A DNA stretch of 11,726 nucleotides from an uncultured Lactobacillus sp. (GCA_945281075.1 CALYQE010000050.1:1-11726); one strand, 5' to 3'. Positions 1 to 8,363 are shown, counted from the stretch's first letter. Translations and numbers: made by a program. Notes: a model not told the origin generated them from the letters alone.

Positions 1-201
1 CGGGGCGTGACTTTTAAGCATGTCTGGGTAATTATCGTTCAGGCTGACGATCGCATTTTTACTACCGCCAGCTTAATTCAAATTGCCGGTCGGGTAGGGC
101 GCGCAAAAGAAGATCCGGATGGCCTCGTGCTTTTTTGTTATCACAAATATACTAGGTGCATTCGGCAGGCAATTAGACAAATTCGGGAGATGAACCGATG
201 A
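1..201 (+). CDS. comFA: ComFA, competence DNA-uptake ATP-dependent helicase (3' end only)
   Basis: Only the last 66 codons are present; the reading frame is open from base 1, so the gene starts outside the window. ComFA is a cytosolic DEAD-box-like ATPase thought to help pull single-stranded DNA through the ComEC channel during transformation. The visible part holds the end of helicase motif V (RGVTF at the very start) and motif VI (QIAGRVGR, roughly residues 36-43 of the fragment), whose arginines contact ATP. A short basic C-terminus follows. The TGA stop overlaps the comFC start codon (ATGA, 198-201), which implies translational coupling. The motif alone would fit other superfamily 2 helicases such as PriA; the comFC neighbour decides the call. 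Confidence 0.9.
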   Translation, partial: RGVTFKHVWVIIVQADDRIFTTASLIQIAGRVGRAKEDPDGLVLFCYHKYTRCIRQAIRQIREMNR

Positions 202-887
202 AATATTGTTTGCTTTGTGGCCAGAAGTTTTTACCACAAACTTCATTTTTGCAGCTTTTTTCATGGCGGAAAAAAAGTGAGCAATGCATTTGCAATCGCT
301 GCTTAGCCCGCTTTGAGCGTTTACCGTCAAAAAGGTGCTCTCTTTGTTCAGGTCGGCTTTTGGATGGCGATCCTTGTGCTGATTGTCAAAAATGGAGTCA
401 GCATTATTTGGGTAATGTGATGAAGCACCACGCAGTTTTTCAATATAATGATGCCTTTCACGACCTGATGGTTAGCTATAAGCGCTACGGCGATTATATC
501 TTATGCGAAGTATTGCAGTTTTTATGCTATGCCGAGCTCAGTAAGTTAAAGGCAGACTTTTATGTTCCTCTGCCCACGGCGCCTGAGCACCAAGCAAAAC
601 GGCAATTTGACACTATCAGTGCAATTTATCGCCCCTTAGTGCCACTCTCTTTTTTTCTGATTAAAAGAGACGGCTTTGGCGCTCAAGGAGAAAAAACGCG
701 TACTGACCGCCTGAAAACTAAACAGAGCTTTGCCCTCAGGCAATACATTGGACTTGATTTAAACTTTAAAAAAATTTTACTCTTGGATGATATTTATACA
801 ACCGGTAGAACTCTTTACCACGCAAGGGATGCGCTTCAAAATAAATTCCCGCAAGCGCAGATTTCCAGCTTTTCAGTTTGCAGGTAG
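198..887 (+). CDS. comFC: ComFC, competence-associated phosphoribosyltransferase-like protein
   Basis: A 229-residue protein of the ComF/GntX family, needed for efficient natural transformation and reported to work with ComFA; its chemical reaction is unsettled. The N-terminus carries Cys pairs typical of a zinc ribbon: C4/C7, C30/C32/C35, C47/C50 and C60/C63. The C-terminal half is a type I phosphoribosyltransferase fold with the PRPP-binding loop LLLDDIYTTGRTL at about residues 194-206, including the paired Asp. The family's PVP-type strand appears as YVPLPTAPE near 122-130. The length is normal and the frame is intact. It begins on the ATG overlapping the comFA stop, so the two are one operon, probably driven by a competence promoter upstream of the window. 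An intact comFC does not by itself show that the strain is transformable. Confidence 0.92.
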   Translation: MKYCLLCGQKFLPQTSFLQLFSWRKKSEQCICNRCLARFERLPSKRCSLCSGRLLDGDPCADCQKWSQHYLGNVMKHHAVFQYNDAFHDLMVSYKRYGDYILCEVLQFLCYAELSKLKADFYVPLPTAPEHQAKRQFDTISAIYRPLVPLSFFLIKRDGFGAQGEKTRTDRLKTKQSFALRQYIGLDLNFKKILLLDDIYTTGRTLYHARDALQNKFPQAQISSFSVCR

Positions 888-894
888 AATAATC

Positions 895-924
895 TTGTTC
901 AGCGCTTTCAAGTTTTGTTATAAT
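895..924 (+). promoter_or_regulatory. Probable sigma-A promoter of hpf
   Basis: A perfect -10 hexamer TATAAT at 919-924 is preceded by TGT, giving the extended -10 TGTTATAAT. A TTGTTC -35-like hexamer lies at 895-900 with an 18-base spacer. The element sits just after the comFC stop and about 45 bases before the hpf start, so hpf can be transcribed independently of the competence operon. Confidence 0.75.
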
Positions 925-954
925 GGAAATAAGAAAAGACTGCCAAAGCAGTTG

Positions 955-961
955 AAAGGAG
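955..961 (+). promoter_or_regulatory. Ribosome binding site that fixes the hpf start
   Basis: AAAGGAG with an 8-base spacer to the ATG at 970. It decides between this ATG and a longer in-frame reading frame that begins inside comFC. Confidence 0.9.
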
Positions 962-969
962 AATCTCAT

Positions 970-1521
970 ATGTTAAAGTATAATGTTCGTGGTGAAAATA
1001 TTGAGGTAACTGATTCTTTAAGAGGCTACGTTGAGAAGCGCTTGGCCAAATTAGACAAATATTTTGACTTGAATCAAGAGATAATTGCTCATGTTAATTT
1101 AAAGGTTTATCGTGATCATACTGCTAAAGTTGAGGTTACTATTCCACTACCATACTTAGTATTGAGAGCCGAAGAAACAACAGATGATATGTACCGTAGC
1201 ATTGACTTTGTTTCTGAAAAATTGGAAAGACAAATTAGAAAATATAAGACTCGTGTTAACCGCAAGAGCCGTGAAAAAGGGATGAGCGACTTCTTCGTTG
1301 AAAGTTCAGAAGAAAACAGCGAAAAAGAGCTTGAAGCCAGTGAATTTACGATCGTTCGCAATAAGCAAATTGGTTTGAAACCAATGAGTCCCGAAGAGGC
1401 TATTCTACAAATGAATATGCTAGAACACGATTTCTTTGTTTTCCAAGATGCCGAAACCAACGGTACGAGCGTTGTTTACCGGAGAAATGATGGACGTTAC
1501 GGCTTAATTGAAACAAAATAA
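970..1521 (+). CDS. hpf: Long-form ribosome hibernation promoting factor (HPF/YvyD family)
   Basis: A 183-residue cytosolic protein that binds the decoding region of the 30S subunit and dimerises 70S ribosomes into inactive 100S particles in stationary phase or stress. Residues 1-100 form the N-terminal S30AE domain, starting MLKYNVRGENIEVTDSLRGY, with the basic patch RKYKTRVNRKSREK near 90-103. Residues about 104-125 are an acidic, Ser/Glu-rich linker. Residues 126-183 are the dimerisation domain, with the family pattern KPMSPEEAILQMNML and ending YRRNDGRYGLIE. The C-terminal domain marks it as long HPF rather than short HPF or YfiA. The start follows from the ribosome binding site at 955-961 and the conserved N-terminus. 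It has its own promoter and terminator between comFC and secA, an order seen in related Firmicutes. Confidence 0.97.
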   Translation: MLKYNVRGENIEVTDSLRGYVEKRLAKLDKYFDLNQEIIAHVNLKVYRDHTAKVEVTIPLPYLVLRAEETTDDMYRSIDFVSEKLERQIRKYKTRVNRKSREKGMSDFFVESSEENSEKELEASEFTIVRNKQIGLKPMSPEEAILQMNMLEHDFFVFQDAETNGTSVVYRRNDGRYGLIETK

Positions 1522-1539
1522 TTAACAGCTATAAAAGTG

Positions 1540-1582
1540 AGGACCTTACATTTAGTGTGAGGTCTTTGTTTTGTTTATTTTT
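1540..1582 (+). terminator. Intrinsic terminator of hpf
   Basis: The inverted repeat AGGACCTTACA (1540-1550) pairs with TGTGAGGTCTT (1556-1566) as an 11-pair stem with two G-U pairs and a TTTAG loop. A T-rich tract follows at 1567-1582. It lies 18 bases after the hpf stop. Confidence 0.85.
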
Positions 1583-1597
1583 CATTTAGCCATAATC

Positions 1598-1626
1598 ATG
1601 TTAAAATTTACTATGTGTTTTATACT
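1598..1626 (+). promoter_or_regulatory. Candidate secA promoter (weak)
   Basis: A -10-like TATACT lies at 1621-1626. At a 17-base spacing the -35 position reads ATGTTA (1598-1603), a poor match. A promoter is expected here because the hpf terminator precedes secA, but the exact element is uncertain. Confidence 0.35.
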
Positions 1627-1649
1627 TACTACATATAAGGATCGATTAA

Positions 1650-4049
1650 ATGGCAAACGTTTTAAAAAAACTATACAATAATGATAAAAGAGAACTGAAA
1701 AAGTTTGAGAAAATTGCGGCCAAGGTTGAAAGCTATGCAAATCAATATGAAAAACTTACTGATGAAGAACTGCAAGCTAAAACGCCTGAATTTAGCGAGC
1801 GTCTGAAAAATGGTGAAACATTAGATTCATTATTACCAGAAGCCTTTGCGGTTGCTCGTGAAGGGGCCAAACGTGTTTTAGGTTTATATCCTTTTCATGT
1901 ACAAATCTTAGGTGGGATTGCTCTTCATTTCGGTAATATTGCTGAAATGATGACCGGTGAAGGTAAGACCTTAACTGCTACAATGCCGGTTTATTTGAAT
2001 GCTCTGACTGGTAAGGGCGTTCATGTTGTTACCGTTAATGAATACTTGTCTAGCCGTGATGAGGAAGAAATGGGTCAATTATACCGCTGGCTTGGCTTGA
2101 CGGTTGGTTTGAACCTGAACGCAATGTCGCCAGATGAAAAGCGTGAAGCTTATAATTGCGACATTACTTATTCGACTAACTCTGAGCTTGGTTTTGACTA
2201 CTTGCGTGATAACATGGTTGTTTACAAGGAACAAATGGTTCAGCGGAATCTTAATTACGCAATCATCGATGAGGTCGACTCAATCTTGATTGATGAGGCG
2301 AGAACGCCGTTAATTATTTCCGGTGAAGCTGAACAAGCAAATGGTGATTACATTCGTGCTGATCGCTTTGTTAAAACTCTTCAGGAGGATAAAAGCGATG
2401 ACGATGCAGCTGACGAAGAAGATCACGGCGACTATAAGATTGACTGGCCAACCAAGACCATTGCGTTAACTCGGACGGGGATTCAAAAGGCTTGTGACCA
2501 TTTTGGCTTAAAGAACTTGTATGACGTTGAAAATCAAAAGCTGGTTCACCATATTGACCAGGCGTTAAGAGCCAACTACATCATGCTTAAAGACATTGAT
2601 TATGTTGTTCAAGATGGTGAAGTGCTAATTGTTGATTCATTCACTGGACGTGTTATGCAGGGCCGGCGTTATTCTGATGGACTTCACCAGGCGATTGAAG
2701 CTAAAGAGAACGTGAAGATTCAAGAAGAATCGAAAACGCAGGCAACGATTACCTATCAGAACTTCTTCAGAATGTATAAGAAACTGGCCGGCATGACTGG
2801 TACAGCGAAGACCGAAGAAGAAGAATTCCGTGAAATCTATAACATGCAGGTTATTACCATTCCGACTAACCGTCCGGTAATTAGAAATGACCGTGCTGAT
2901 ATTCTTTATCCAACTTTAGCGTCTAAGTTTGCGGCCGTTGTTGATGAAATCAAAGAACGTCATGCAAATGGACAGCCCGTATTAGTCGGAACTGTTGCGG
3001 TTGAAAGTTCTGAGCGTTTGAGCCAACTACTTGATCAAGCCCATATTCCACATGCTGTTTTGAATGCGAAAAACCATGCTAAAGAGGCCCAGATAATCAT
3101 GAATGCTGGTCAACGCGGTGCGGTTACCATTGCAACCAACATGGCCGGTCGTGGTACTGATATTAAGCTAGGGCCTGGCGTTAAAGAAGCAGGCGGTTTG
3201 GCCGTAATTGGTACTGAACGTCACGAGTCACGGCGAATTGATAATCAGCTTCGTGGTCGTTCGGGCCGTCAAGGTGACCCGGGCGTAACAAGATTTTATT
3301 TATCGCTTGAAGATGACTTAATGAAGCGTTTCGGTGGAGATCGAGTTAAGGACTTCTTAGACCGTCTGTCAGATAATGATGATGATAAGGTGATTGAAAG
3401 TCGCTTAATTACCCGCCAAGTAGAATCAGCCCAAAAGCGGGTTGAAGGTAACAACTACGATACGCGTAAGCAAACGCTGCAATATGATGACGTAATGCGT
3501 ATTCAGCGTGAAATTATCTATGGCGAGCGGATGCAAGTAATTGGTGAAGAAAAATCACTAAAAGACGTGCTGGTTCCAATGATTCATCGCACTATCAACA
3601 GCCAAGTAGATATGTTCACTCAAGGCGATCGCAGCAGCTGGCGGCTAGATTCGCTTCGTGATTTTATTAGTTCAAGCCTGCTTAGTGAAGACAAGACTAA
3701 TGAAATCGACTTTAAGACCATTACAGTTCCTGAATTAAAGGAAAAATTGTATGATGAAGTTGAAGCAAACTATCGGCAAAAGTCAGATCTATTAGTAGAT
3801 CCGTTGCAAATGTTAGAATTTGAAAAAGTGGTTATTCTGCGTGTGGTTGATGAGCGTTGGACAGACCATATTGATGCGATGGACCAATTACGTCAATCGA
3901 TTAGTCTTCGTGGTTATGGACAGCTTAATCCATTAGTTGAATACCAAGATTCTGGCTATAATATGTTTGAAGAAATGATTTCGAATATTGAGTTTGATGT
4001 AACTCGTTTGTTTATGAAGGCTGAAATTAGACAAAATCTTAGTCGTTAA
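1650..4049 (+). CDS. secA: SecA, preprotein translocase ATPase
   Basis: The ATP-driven motor that pushes unfolded preproteins through the SecYEG channel; it cycles between cytosol and membrane. At 799 residues it is shorter than B. subtilis SecA (841). Visible parts: N-terminal helix and Q-motif region, Walker A TGEGKT (102-107), Walker B DEVD (207-210) followed by [12 protein letters not shown], the preprotein cross-linking domain (about 220-370), the second nucleotide-binding domain with [13 protein letters not shown] and [11 protein letters not shown], then the helical scaffold and wing. The protein ends just after [17 protein letters not shown] and lacks the usual C-terminal Cys/His zinc (SEC-C) motif. 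An acidic stretch near residues 246-260 lies inside the cross-linking domain. AAGGA at 1637-1641, 8 bases upstream, supports the ATG. It is the canonical housekeeping SecA rather than SecA2, judging by its completeness and position before prfB. Confidence 0.98.
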   Translation: MANVLKKLYNNDKRELKKFEKIAAKVESYANQYEKLTDEELQAKTPEFSERLKNGETLDSLLPEAFAVAREGAKRVLGLYPFHVQILGGIALHFGNIAEMMTGEGKTLTATMPVYLNALTGKGVHVVTVNEYLSSRDEEEMGQLYRWLGLTVGLNLNAMSPDEKREAYNCDITYSTNSELGFDYLRDNMVVYKEQMVQRNLNYAIIDEVDSILIDEARTPLIISGEAEQANGDYIRADRFVKTLQEDKSDDDAADEEDHGDYKIDWPTKTIALTRTGIQKACDHFGLKNLYDVENQKLVHHIDQALRANYIMLKDIDYVVQDGEVLIVDSFTGRVMQGRRYSDGLHQAIEAKENVKIQEESKTQATITYQNFFRMYKKLAGMTGTAKTEEEEFREIYNMQVITIPTNRPVIRNDRADILYPTLASKFAAVVDEIKERHANGQPVLVGTVAVESSERLSQLLDQAHIPHAVLNAKNHAKEAQIIMNAGQRGAVTIATNMAGRGTDIKLGPGVKEAGGLAVIGTERHESRRIDNQLRGRSGRQGDPGVTRFYLSLEDDLMKRFGGDRVKDFLDRLSDNDDDKVIESRLITRQVESAQKRVEGNNYDTRKQTLQYDDVMRIQREIIYGERMQVIGEEKSLKDVLVPMIHRTINSQVDMFTQGDRSSWRLDSLRDFISSSLLSEDKTNEIDFKTITVPELKEKLYDEVEANYRQKSDLLVDPLQMLEFEKVVILRVVDERWTDHIDAMDQLRQSISLRGYGQLNPLVEYQDSGYNMFEEMISNIEFDVTRLFMKAEIRQNLSR

Positions 4050-4061
4050 AAGTTAAGATTG

Positions 4062-4089
4062 AAGAGAAAGCAGCAGCTTTCTCTTTTTT
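4062..4089 (+). terminator. Intrinsic terminator or attenuator between secA and prfB
   Basis: AAGAGAAAGC (4062-4071) and GCTTTCTCTT (4076-4085) form a perfect 10-pair stem with an AGCA loop, followed directly by further T residues to 4089. It lies 12 bases after the secA stop and about 30 bases before the prfB start, so it should reduce but perhaps not abolish secA readthrough into prfB. Confidence 0.8.
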
Positions 4090-4120
4090 ACTTTAAGTTA
4101 TTAGGGAGTAAAGTTAGGCT

Positions 4121-5237
4121 ATGGAAATTAGCGAAATTCAAAATCAATTAGATGAACTAAAAAAGCGGCTCGACCACTTTAGGGGGTCTCTTTGACTTAG
4201 ATTCGATCGACGAAAGCATTGCGGTTAATGAAAGCAAGATGCAGGAACCTTCTTTTTGGGATGACCAGGAAAAAGCACAGCAGCTAATCAGTGCAAACAA
4301 CTTATTAAAAGAAAAACGTGATTCATTTATTCAATTGCGCGAAGATTATCAAAATGAGACAACCGCAATCGAATTATTGCGTGAGGAGCCAGATCCGGAA
4401 TTACAAAAAGAAGTTGAAAAAGATTTAGACAAATTGACGGAAAACTTTCATGAGTACGAAATGAATTTGTTGCTCTCCGGTAAGTATGATTCTCATAACG
4501 CATTACTGGAAATTCACCCCGGTGCTGGTGGGACCGAAGCAATGGACTGGGCGCAGATGTTATTGCGAATGTACCAGCGTTACGCAGAAAGCAGAAGTTT
4601 CCAGTTTGAAATTAATAACTATGAACCGGGAGAAGAGGCCGGGCTCAAAAGTGTTAGTGTCCGCGTTAGCGGTAAAAATGCCTACGGTCTATTAAAGTCT
4701 GAAAATGGCGTTCACCGTTTAGTGCGGATCTCACCTTTTGATTCTGCCAAGAGAAGACACACCTCATTTGCTTCGGTTGAAGTTATTCCCGAAATTGATG
4801 ATAGTATTAAAATTGATATTAATCCGAAAGACTTGCGGATTGATGTTTACCGTTCAAGTGGGGCAGGTGGCCAGCATATCAACAAAACGTCGAGTGCTGT
4901 GCGCATAACGCACTTGCCAACGGGCTTTGTAACAACGTCGCAAGCACAACGGTCCCAGCTGCAAAACCGTGAGACTGCGATGAATGAACTGCGAGCCAAA
5001 TTATTTCACTTGGAAGAAGAGAAAAAGCGTCAGCATAAGGAACAGCTTAAGGGCGATCAACGCGAGATTGCCTGGGGTTCACAAATTAGATCGTATGTTT
5101 TTCATCCTTATAATTTAGTTAAAGATTTGCGCACGGGCTATGAAACAGCTGATACAAGTGGTGTAATGGATGGAAAGCTGCAGCCATTTGTTTATGCGTA
5201 TTTGCAGTGGCTTCTGAGTCAGGATAATCCAGAATAG
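4121..5237 (+). CDS. prfB: Peptide chain release factor 2 (RF2), expressed by programmed +1 frameshift
   Basis: RF2 reads UGA and UAA in the ribosomal A site and triggers hydrolysis of the finished peptide. The first 24 codons (4121-4192) end at an in-frame TGA (4193-4195). A +1 shift that skips T4193 resumes at GAC 4194 and runs to TAG, giving 371 residues, close to E. coli RF2 (365). In shifted numbering the anticodon-mimic SPF is at 204-206 and the GGQ catalytic motif at 249-251 (SSGAGGQHINKTSS), matching E. coli positions; SPF rather than PxT marks RF2. An in-frame TAG at 4115-4117 rules out earlier starts. The likely ribosome site is AGGGAG (4103-4108), 12 bases upstream. The coding region is join(4121..4192,4194..5237). 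It precedes the small membrane ORF by 8 bases and probably heads the operon to trxB. Calling only the ORF from ATG 4239 would miss 39 residues. Confidence 0.98.
4181..4196 (+). promoter_or_regulatory. RF2 programmed +1 ribosomal frameshift site
   Basis: AGGGGG (4181-4186) is an internal Shine-Dalgarno-like element, followed by the 3-base spacer TCT, the slippery codon CTT (4190-4192), the stop TGA (4193-4195) and C (4196). The known prfB site has the arrangement AGGGGG-N3-CTT-TGA-C, and this copy matches it. Low RF2 lets the ribosome pause at UGA and slip, which makes RF2; high RF2 terminates. It is therefore an autoregulatory loop. Confidence 0.97.
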
Positions 5238-5245
5238 GTGGAAAA

Positions 5246-5503
5246 ATGAGTTTTTGGGGAATTGTTGGACTTGTACTATTTGCCGTCATAATTTTATGTC
5301 TGATTTTTGCGTTCTTTCACATCTTGTTTTTGCTTTTACCGGCAATTATTGTGATCGCGATTATCTTGTGGATCATCAACTACTTTAGTAGAGATGACAA
5401 TGATCATGATGACTACAATCATTATGATGAATACCCAGGCAATGACCACAGGGTACACAAGCGTAAAAAGGCGCGTGATGCTCATGCTAAAGATGTGGAT
5501 TAA
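5246..5503 (+). CDS. Small two-helix membrane protein of unknown function
   Basis: An 85-residue protein that I do not recognise. Residues about 3-47 are almost wholly hydrophobic and long enough for two membrane helices in a hairpin, with a possible break near the LLLPAI segment (about 29-34). There is no cleavable signal peptide. The remaining tail, about 49-85, is highly polar: first rich in Asp, His, Asn and Tyr (DDNDHDDYNHYDEY), then basic (HKRKKARDAHAK). By the positive-inside rule both ends would be cytoplasmic. AGGTGG (5236-5241) overlaps the prfB stop and sits 4 bases from the ATG, and hprK starts 21 bases after its stop, so it is probably cotranscribed with both. Coding status rests on the ribosome site, the operon fit and the sensible membrane topology. 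Some relatives carry PspC-like small membrane genes near hprK, but I see no PspC signature here. Confidence 0.75.
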   Translation: MSFWGIVGLVLFAVIILCLIFAFFHILFLLLPAIIVIAIILWIINYFSRDDNDHDDYNHYDEYPGNDHRVHKRKKARDAHAKDVD

Positions 5504-5524
5504 TAATTTAAGGAACAAATTAAA

Positions 5525-6487
5525 ATGGTAAAAGCAGTTAAATTAAAAAACTTAGTCCGTGATAATAAGATTGCCTATGTGGTCAAAGGGCAGCAGTATG
5601 TTGCCGATCATGAAATCAGCGTTTCGGATATTTATCGGCCGGGACTCGAACTAACGGGGTATTTTGACTTTTATCCCAGTGAACGAATTCAGCTTTTAGG
5701 CCGGACGGAAATTTCTTATGCCGCTAGATTAGATCATGAAAGCCTGGTTAATGATTTTACTAAACTTTGTACTGCAAAAACACCTTGTTTTTTCATTTCA
5801 CGCTCGCTTCCGATTCCTAGGGAATTGATTGAAGCTGCTGACAAGGCAAAAATTCCAATTCTTTCATCAGCTGAGTCAACTACTTACGTTTCAAGCGTTT
5901 TAACTGAATACTTACGTGAGCGCCTGGCTGTTAGAGACACGATTCATGGCGTCTTAGTTGAAGTTAAGGGGATGGGCGTTTTGCTCACCGGCGATTCTGG
6001 CGTTGGTAAATCAGAAACGGCCTTGGGGCTAATTCATCGCGGACACCGCTTAATTGCGGATGATCGGGTTGATGTTTACCAAAAAGATGTCGAAACCGTC
6101 GTGGGCGAGGCCCCGCAGATCCTGAAGCACTTGATGGAGATCCGTGGAATTGGCATTATTGATGTCATGGATTTATTTGGTGTCGGAGCCGTTAAAAACC
6201 GTGAGGCCATTCAACTGGTGATCAAGCTGGTCAATTGGAACAATAAGGCTAATTATGACCGCTTAGGTTTTGAGGAAAGCAAACGCGAAATCTGCAATGT
6301 CGAAGTTCCGCAAATTACCATTCCGGTTAAAGTAGGGCGCAACATGGAAGATATTATTGAGATTGCTACAATGAACTTCCGGGCAAAAAGGATCGGCTAT
6401 AACGCAACCACGACCTTTGATAATAATTTGACGGCCCTGATTGCAGAAAATTCAAAAGAAGAATCACCAAAGGATGATCATAAATGA
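5525..6487 (+). CDS. hprK: HPr kinase/phosphorylase
   Basis: A bifunctional cytosolic enzyme that phosphorylates HPr of the phosphotransferase system on Ser46, and also dephosphorylates it. P-Ser-HPr with CcpA drives carbon catabolite repression in Firmicutes. The protein has 320 residues, a normal length. The N-terminal domain covers about 1-130. The catalytic domain has the conserved His141 (DTIHGVLVE), the Walker A loop GDSGVGKS (156-163), the acidic pair D179/D180 (LIADDRVD), and the HprK signature [12 protein letters not shown] (203-214). The last 20 or so residues are a charged tail typical of variable ends. AAGGA (5510-5514) is 10 bases before the ATG. The TGA stop overlaps the lgt start (ATGA, 6484-6487). 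The hprK-lgt pairing is widespread in Firmicutes. Confidence 0.98.
   Translation: MVKAVKLKNLVRDNKIAYVVKGQQYVADHEISVSDIYRPGLELTGYFDFYPSERIQLLGRTEISYAARLDHESLVNDFTKLCTAKTPCFFISRSLPIPRELIEAADKAKIPILSSAESTTYVSSVLTEYLRERLAVRDTIHGVLVEVKGMGVLLTGDSGVGKSETALGLIHRGHRLIADDRVDVYQKDVETVVGEAPQILKHLMEIRGIGIIDVMDLFGVGAVKNREAIQLVIKLVNWNNKANYDRLGFEESKREICNVEVPQITIPVKVGRNMEDIIEIATMNFRAKRIGYNATTTFDNNLTALIAENSKEESPKDDHK
6470..6474 (+). promoter_or_regulatory. Ribosome binding site that favours the first of three lgt ATG codons
   Basis: AAGGA inside the 3' end of hprK is 9 bases from the ATG at 6484. Two further ATG codons (6487 and 6490) follow in frame at 12 and 15 bases, so the first has the best spacing, although initiation at the second cannot be excluded. 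Confidence 0.6.
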
Positions 6488-7320
6488 TGATGACAATTAG
6501 TCCGGTTGCTTTTGAGCTCGGTGGTCTGAGCGTTAAGTGGTACGGCATTATTATGGCCTGTGCGATCGTTTTAGCTTTTTCAATGGCAATCATCGAAGGC
6601 AAAAGAAGGCAAGTTGAAAGTGATGATTTTGTTGACTTGCTTTTGTGGATTGTTCCGCTGGGTTATGTTGGGGCGCGCATCTATTACGTGGTTTTTGAAT
6701 GGAATTACTATGCCCAGCACCCTGACCAGATCATTGCAATTTGGAACGGTGGTATCGCCATTTACGGTGGTTTACTGGCGGGGTTGCTAGTTTTGCTAAT
6801 CTTTTGTTACAAAAGAATGCTACCGCCATTTTTGATGCTCGATATCATCACCCCGGGAGTCATGGCAGCACAAATATTAGGCCGCTGGGGCAATTTTTTT
6901 AATCAGGAAGCACACGGTGGACCAACCACTTTGCACTTTTTAAGAAGCCTGTATCTGCCTAACTTTATTATTGAACAGATGAAAATAGGTGGCACCTACT
7001 ATCAACCAACATTTTTGTATGAGTCCTGCTTAAATTTAGTTGGGCTAATCTTAATTTTAGCTTTACGCCACCGCCACCACCTGTTTAAACAGGGAGAAGT
7101 TTTTATGCTGTACCTTGGCTGGTACGCAATTGTGCGATTCTTTGTTGAAGGCCTGAGAACAGACAGTTTGTATTTGACGGCTGGAATCAGGGTTTCGCAG
7201 CTGCTAAGTTTGATTCTGTTAATCGCTGTGATTGCTTTATTTATCTATCGGCGAAAAGTTGTTAAACCAAGATGGTATCTTGACGGTAGTGGGTTAAAAT
7301 ATCCTTATACAAGAGATTAA
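6484..7320 (+). CDS. lgt: Prolipoprotein diacylglyceryl transferase
   Basis: An integral membrane enzyme that transfers diacylglycerol from phosphatidylglycerol to the lipobox Cys of exported prolipoproteins, the first step of lipoprotein maturation. It has 278 residues and several hydrophobic segments (about 16-37, 50-70, 92-110, 115-132, 182-196, 206-222, 236-255). The family signature [13 protein letters not shown] is at 133-145, with the R134 equivalent of E. coli Arg143. YQPTFLYES (173-181) and the essential-Arg region [13 protein letters not shown] (217-229) are also present. The motif usually written HGGLIG reads YGGLLAG here (94-100), so a Tyr stands where E. coli has His103. The start overlaps the hprK stop, and gpsA follows after 23 bases. 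GpsA supplies the backbone of the lipid substrate, a sensible functional link. Confidence 0.97.
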   Translation: MMMTISPVAFELGGLSVKWYGIIMACAIVLAFSMAIIEGKRRQVESDDFVDLLLWIVPLGYVGARIYYVVFEWNYYAQHPDQIIAIWNGGIAIYGGLLAGLLVLLIFCYKRMLPPFLMLDIITPGVMAAQILGRWGNFFNQEAHGGPTTLHFLRSLYLPNFIIEQMKIGGTYYQPTFLYESCLNLVGLILILALRHRHHLFKQGEVFMLYLGWYAIVRFFVEGLRTDSLYLTAGIRVSQLLSLILLIAVIALFIYRRKVVKPRWYLDGSGLKYPYTRD

Positions 7321-7343
7321 ATATAAAGAAAGTCGGTAAAAAA

Positions 7344-8363
7344 ATGACCAAAATTGCTGTTTTAGGAGCAGGTTCATGGGGAACGGTTTTAGGCTCTATG
7401 CTTGCAGATAAAAAAAATGAAGTTGTGCTTTATGGCAATAATGAAGAGGTTAACCAAGAAATTAACCAATATCATACCAATGAGCACTATATGAAGAATT
7501 GGCGGGTTAACGAAACAGTTACCGCCACGGCAGACCTAGATCAAGCTTTAGATCAGGCCGAAGTGATTTTGTTTGTTTTGCCTACGCAAGCGGTTCGGAT
7601 TGTTGCGAAGGAAACTGGCAAGATTTTAACTCAGAGTGGGCGTAAGCCACTAATTATTACAGCAACTAAGGGCATTGAACCTGGATCGAAAAAGCTGATT
7701 TCTGAAATATTAACCGAAGAAATATATCCAAATGATTCGGACCTGATTGTTGCCGTTTCTGGCCCAAGCCATGCCGAAAGCGTTGCTCAAAAAGATTTGA
7801 CGGCGATTTCATGTGCTTCAACCAATATGGCAAATGCACAAAAGGTGCAAGAACTGCTTTCTAACGATTATTTCCGCTTGTATACTAACAGCGACTTGAT
7901 CGGCGTTGAAGTTGCTGGTGCCGTCAAAAACGTAATTGCGATTGCTGCCGGTATTTTGGTTGGTAAAAAATACGGTGATGATGCAAAAGCAGCCCTAATG
8001 ACTAGGGGACTGGCTGAAATCACTCGCTTGGGCGTAAATTATTTTGGGGCAGAGCCAATGACCTTTAGTGGCTTGTCTGGTATCGGGGACTTGATTGTTA
8101 CTTGTACTTCGGTTAACTCACGCAATTGGCGTTGTGGTAAGCAACTCGGTGAAGGCAAATCTCTTGATTATGTGCTCAAGAATATGGGACAAGTAGTTGA
8201 GGGTGCAACCACGGTTAAAGCGGTTCATGAACTCTGTGCTGAAAAAGACATTGATATGCCAATTAGTGAGGCCATTTATCGCGTTTTATATGAAAATGCG
8301 AATGTAGACGACGAAATCACCAAGATGATGGGGCGGAGTCCAAAACAAGAAATTAGACTTTAA
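7344..8363 (+). CDS. gpsA: Glycerol-3-phosphate dehydrogenase [NAD(P)+]
   Basis: A soluble enzyme that reduces dihydroxyacetone phosphate to sn-glycerol-3-phosphate, the entry point for phospholipid and teichoic acid glycerol. It has 339 residues, a typical length. The N-terminal Rossmann fold opens with VLGAGSWGTVLG (6-17). Further motifs are TATKGIE (106-112, with conserved Lys109), the substrate-region motif SGPSHAE (139-145), the catalytic Lys195 in AGAVKNVIAIAAGI (191-204), FSGLSGIGDLIVTCTS (241-256) and NSRN (258-261). The ribosome site is poor: only AAAG and GGT fragments lie upstream (7325-7337), with an A-rich run before the ATG. It sits 23 bases after lgt and 56 before trxB, with no terminator on either side. 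Confidence 0.98.
   Translation: MTKIAVLGAGSWGTVLGSMLADKKNEVVLYGNNEEVNQEINQYHTNEHYMKNWRVNETVTATADLDQALDQAEVILFVLPTQAVRIVAKETGKILTQSGRKPLIITATKGIEPGSKKLISEILTEEIYPNDSDLIVAVSGPSHAESVAQKDLTAISCASTNMANAQKVQELLSNDYFRLYTNSDLIGVEVAGAVKNVIAIAAGILVGKKYGDDAKAALMTRGLAEITRLGVNYFGAEPMTFSGLSGIGDLIVTCTSVNSRNWRCGKQLGEGKSLDYVLKNMGQVVEGATTVKAVHELCAEKDIDMPISEAIYRVLYENANVDDEITKMMGRSPKQEIRL

Noticed and set aside
787..969. Open reading frame upstream of and in frame with hpf, beginning inside comFC
   Set aside because: It overlaps the comFC 3' end in another frame and contains the hpf promoter. The strong AAAGGAG at 955-961 and the conserved HPF N-terminus both point to ATG 970.
4193..4195. TGA early in prfB read as a pseudogene or sequencing error
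   Set aside because: The surrounding AGGGGG-TCT-CTT-TGA-C is the known programmed frameshift site, and the rest of the gene is intact.
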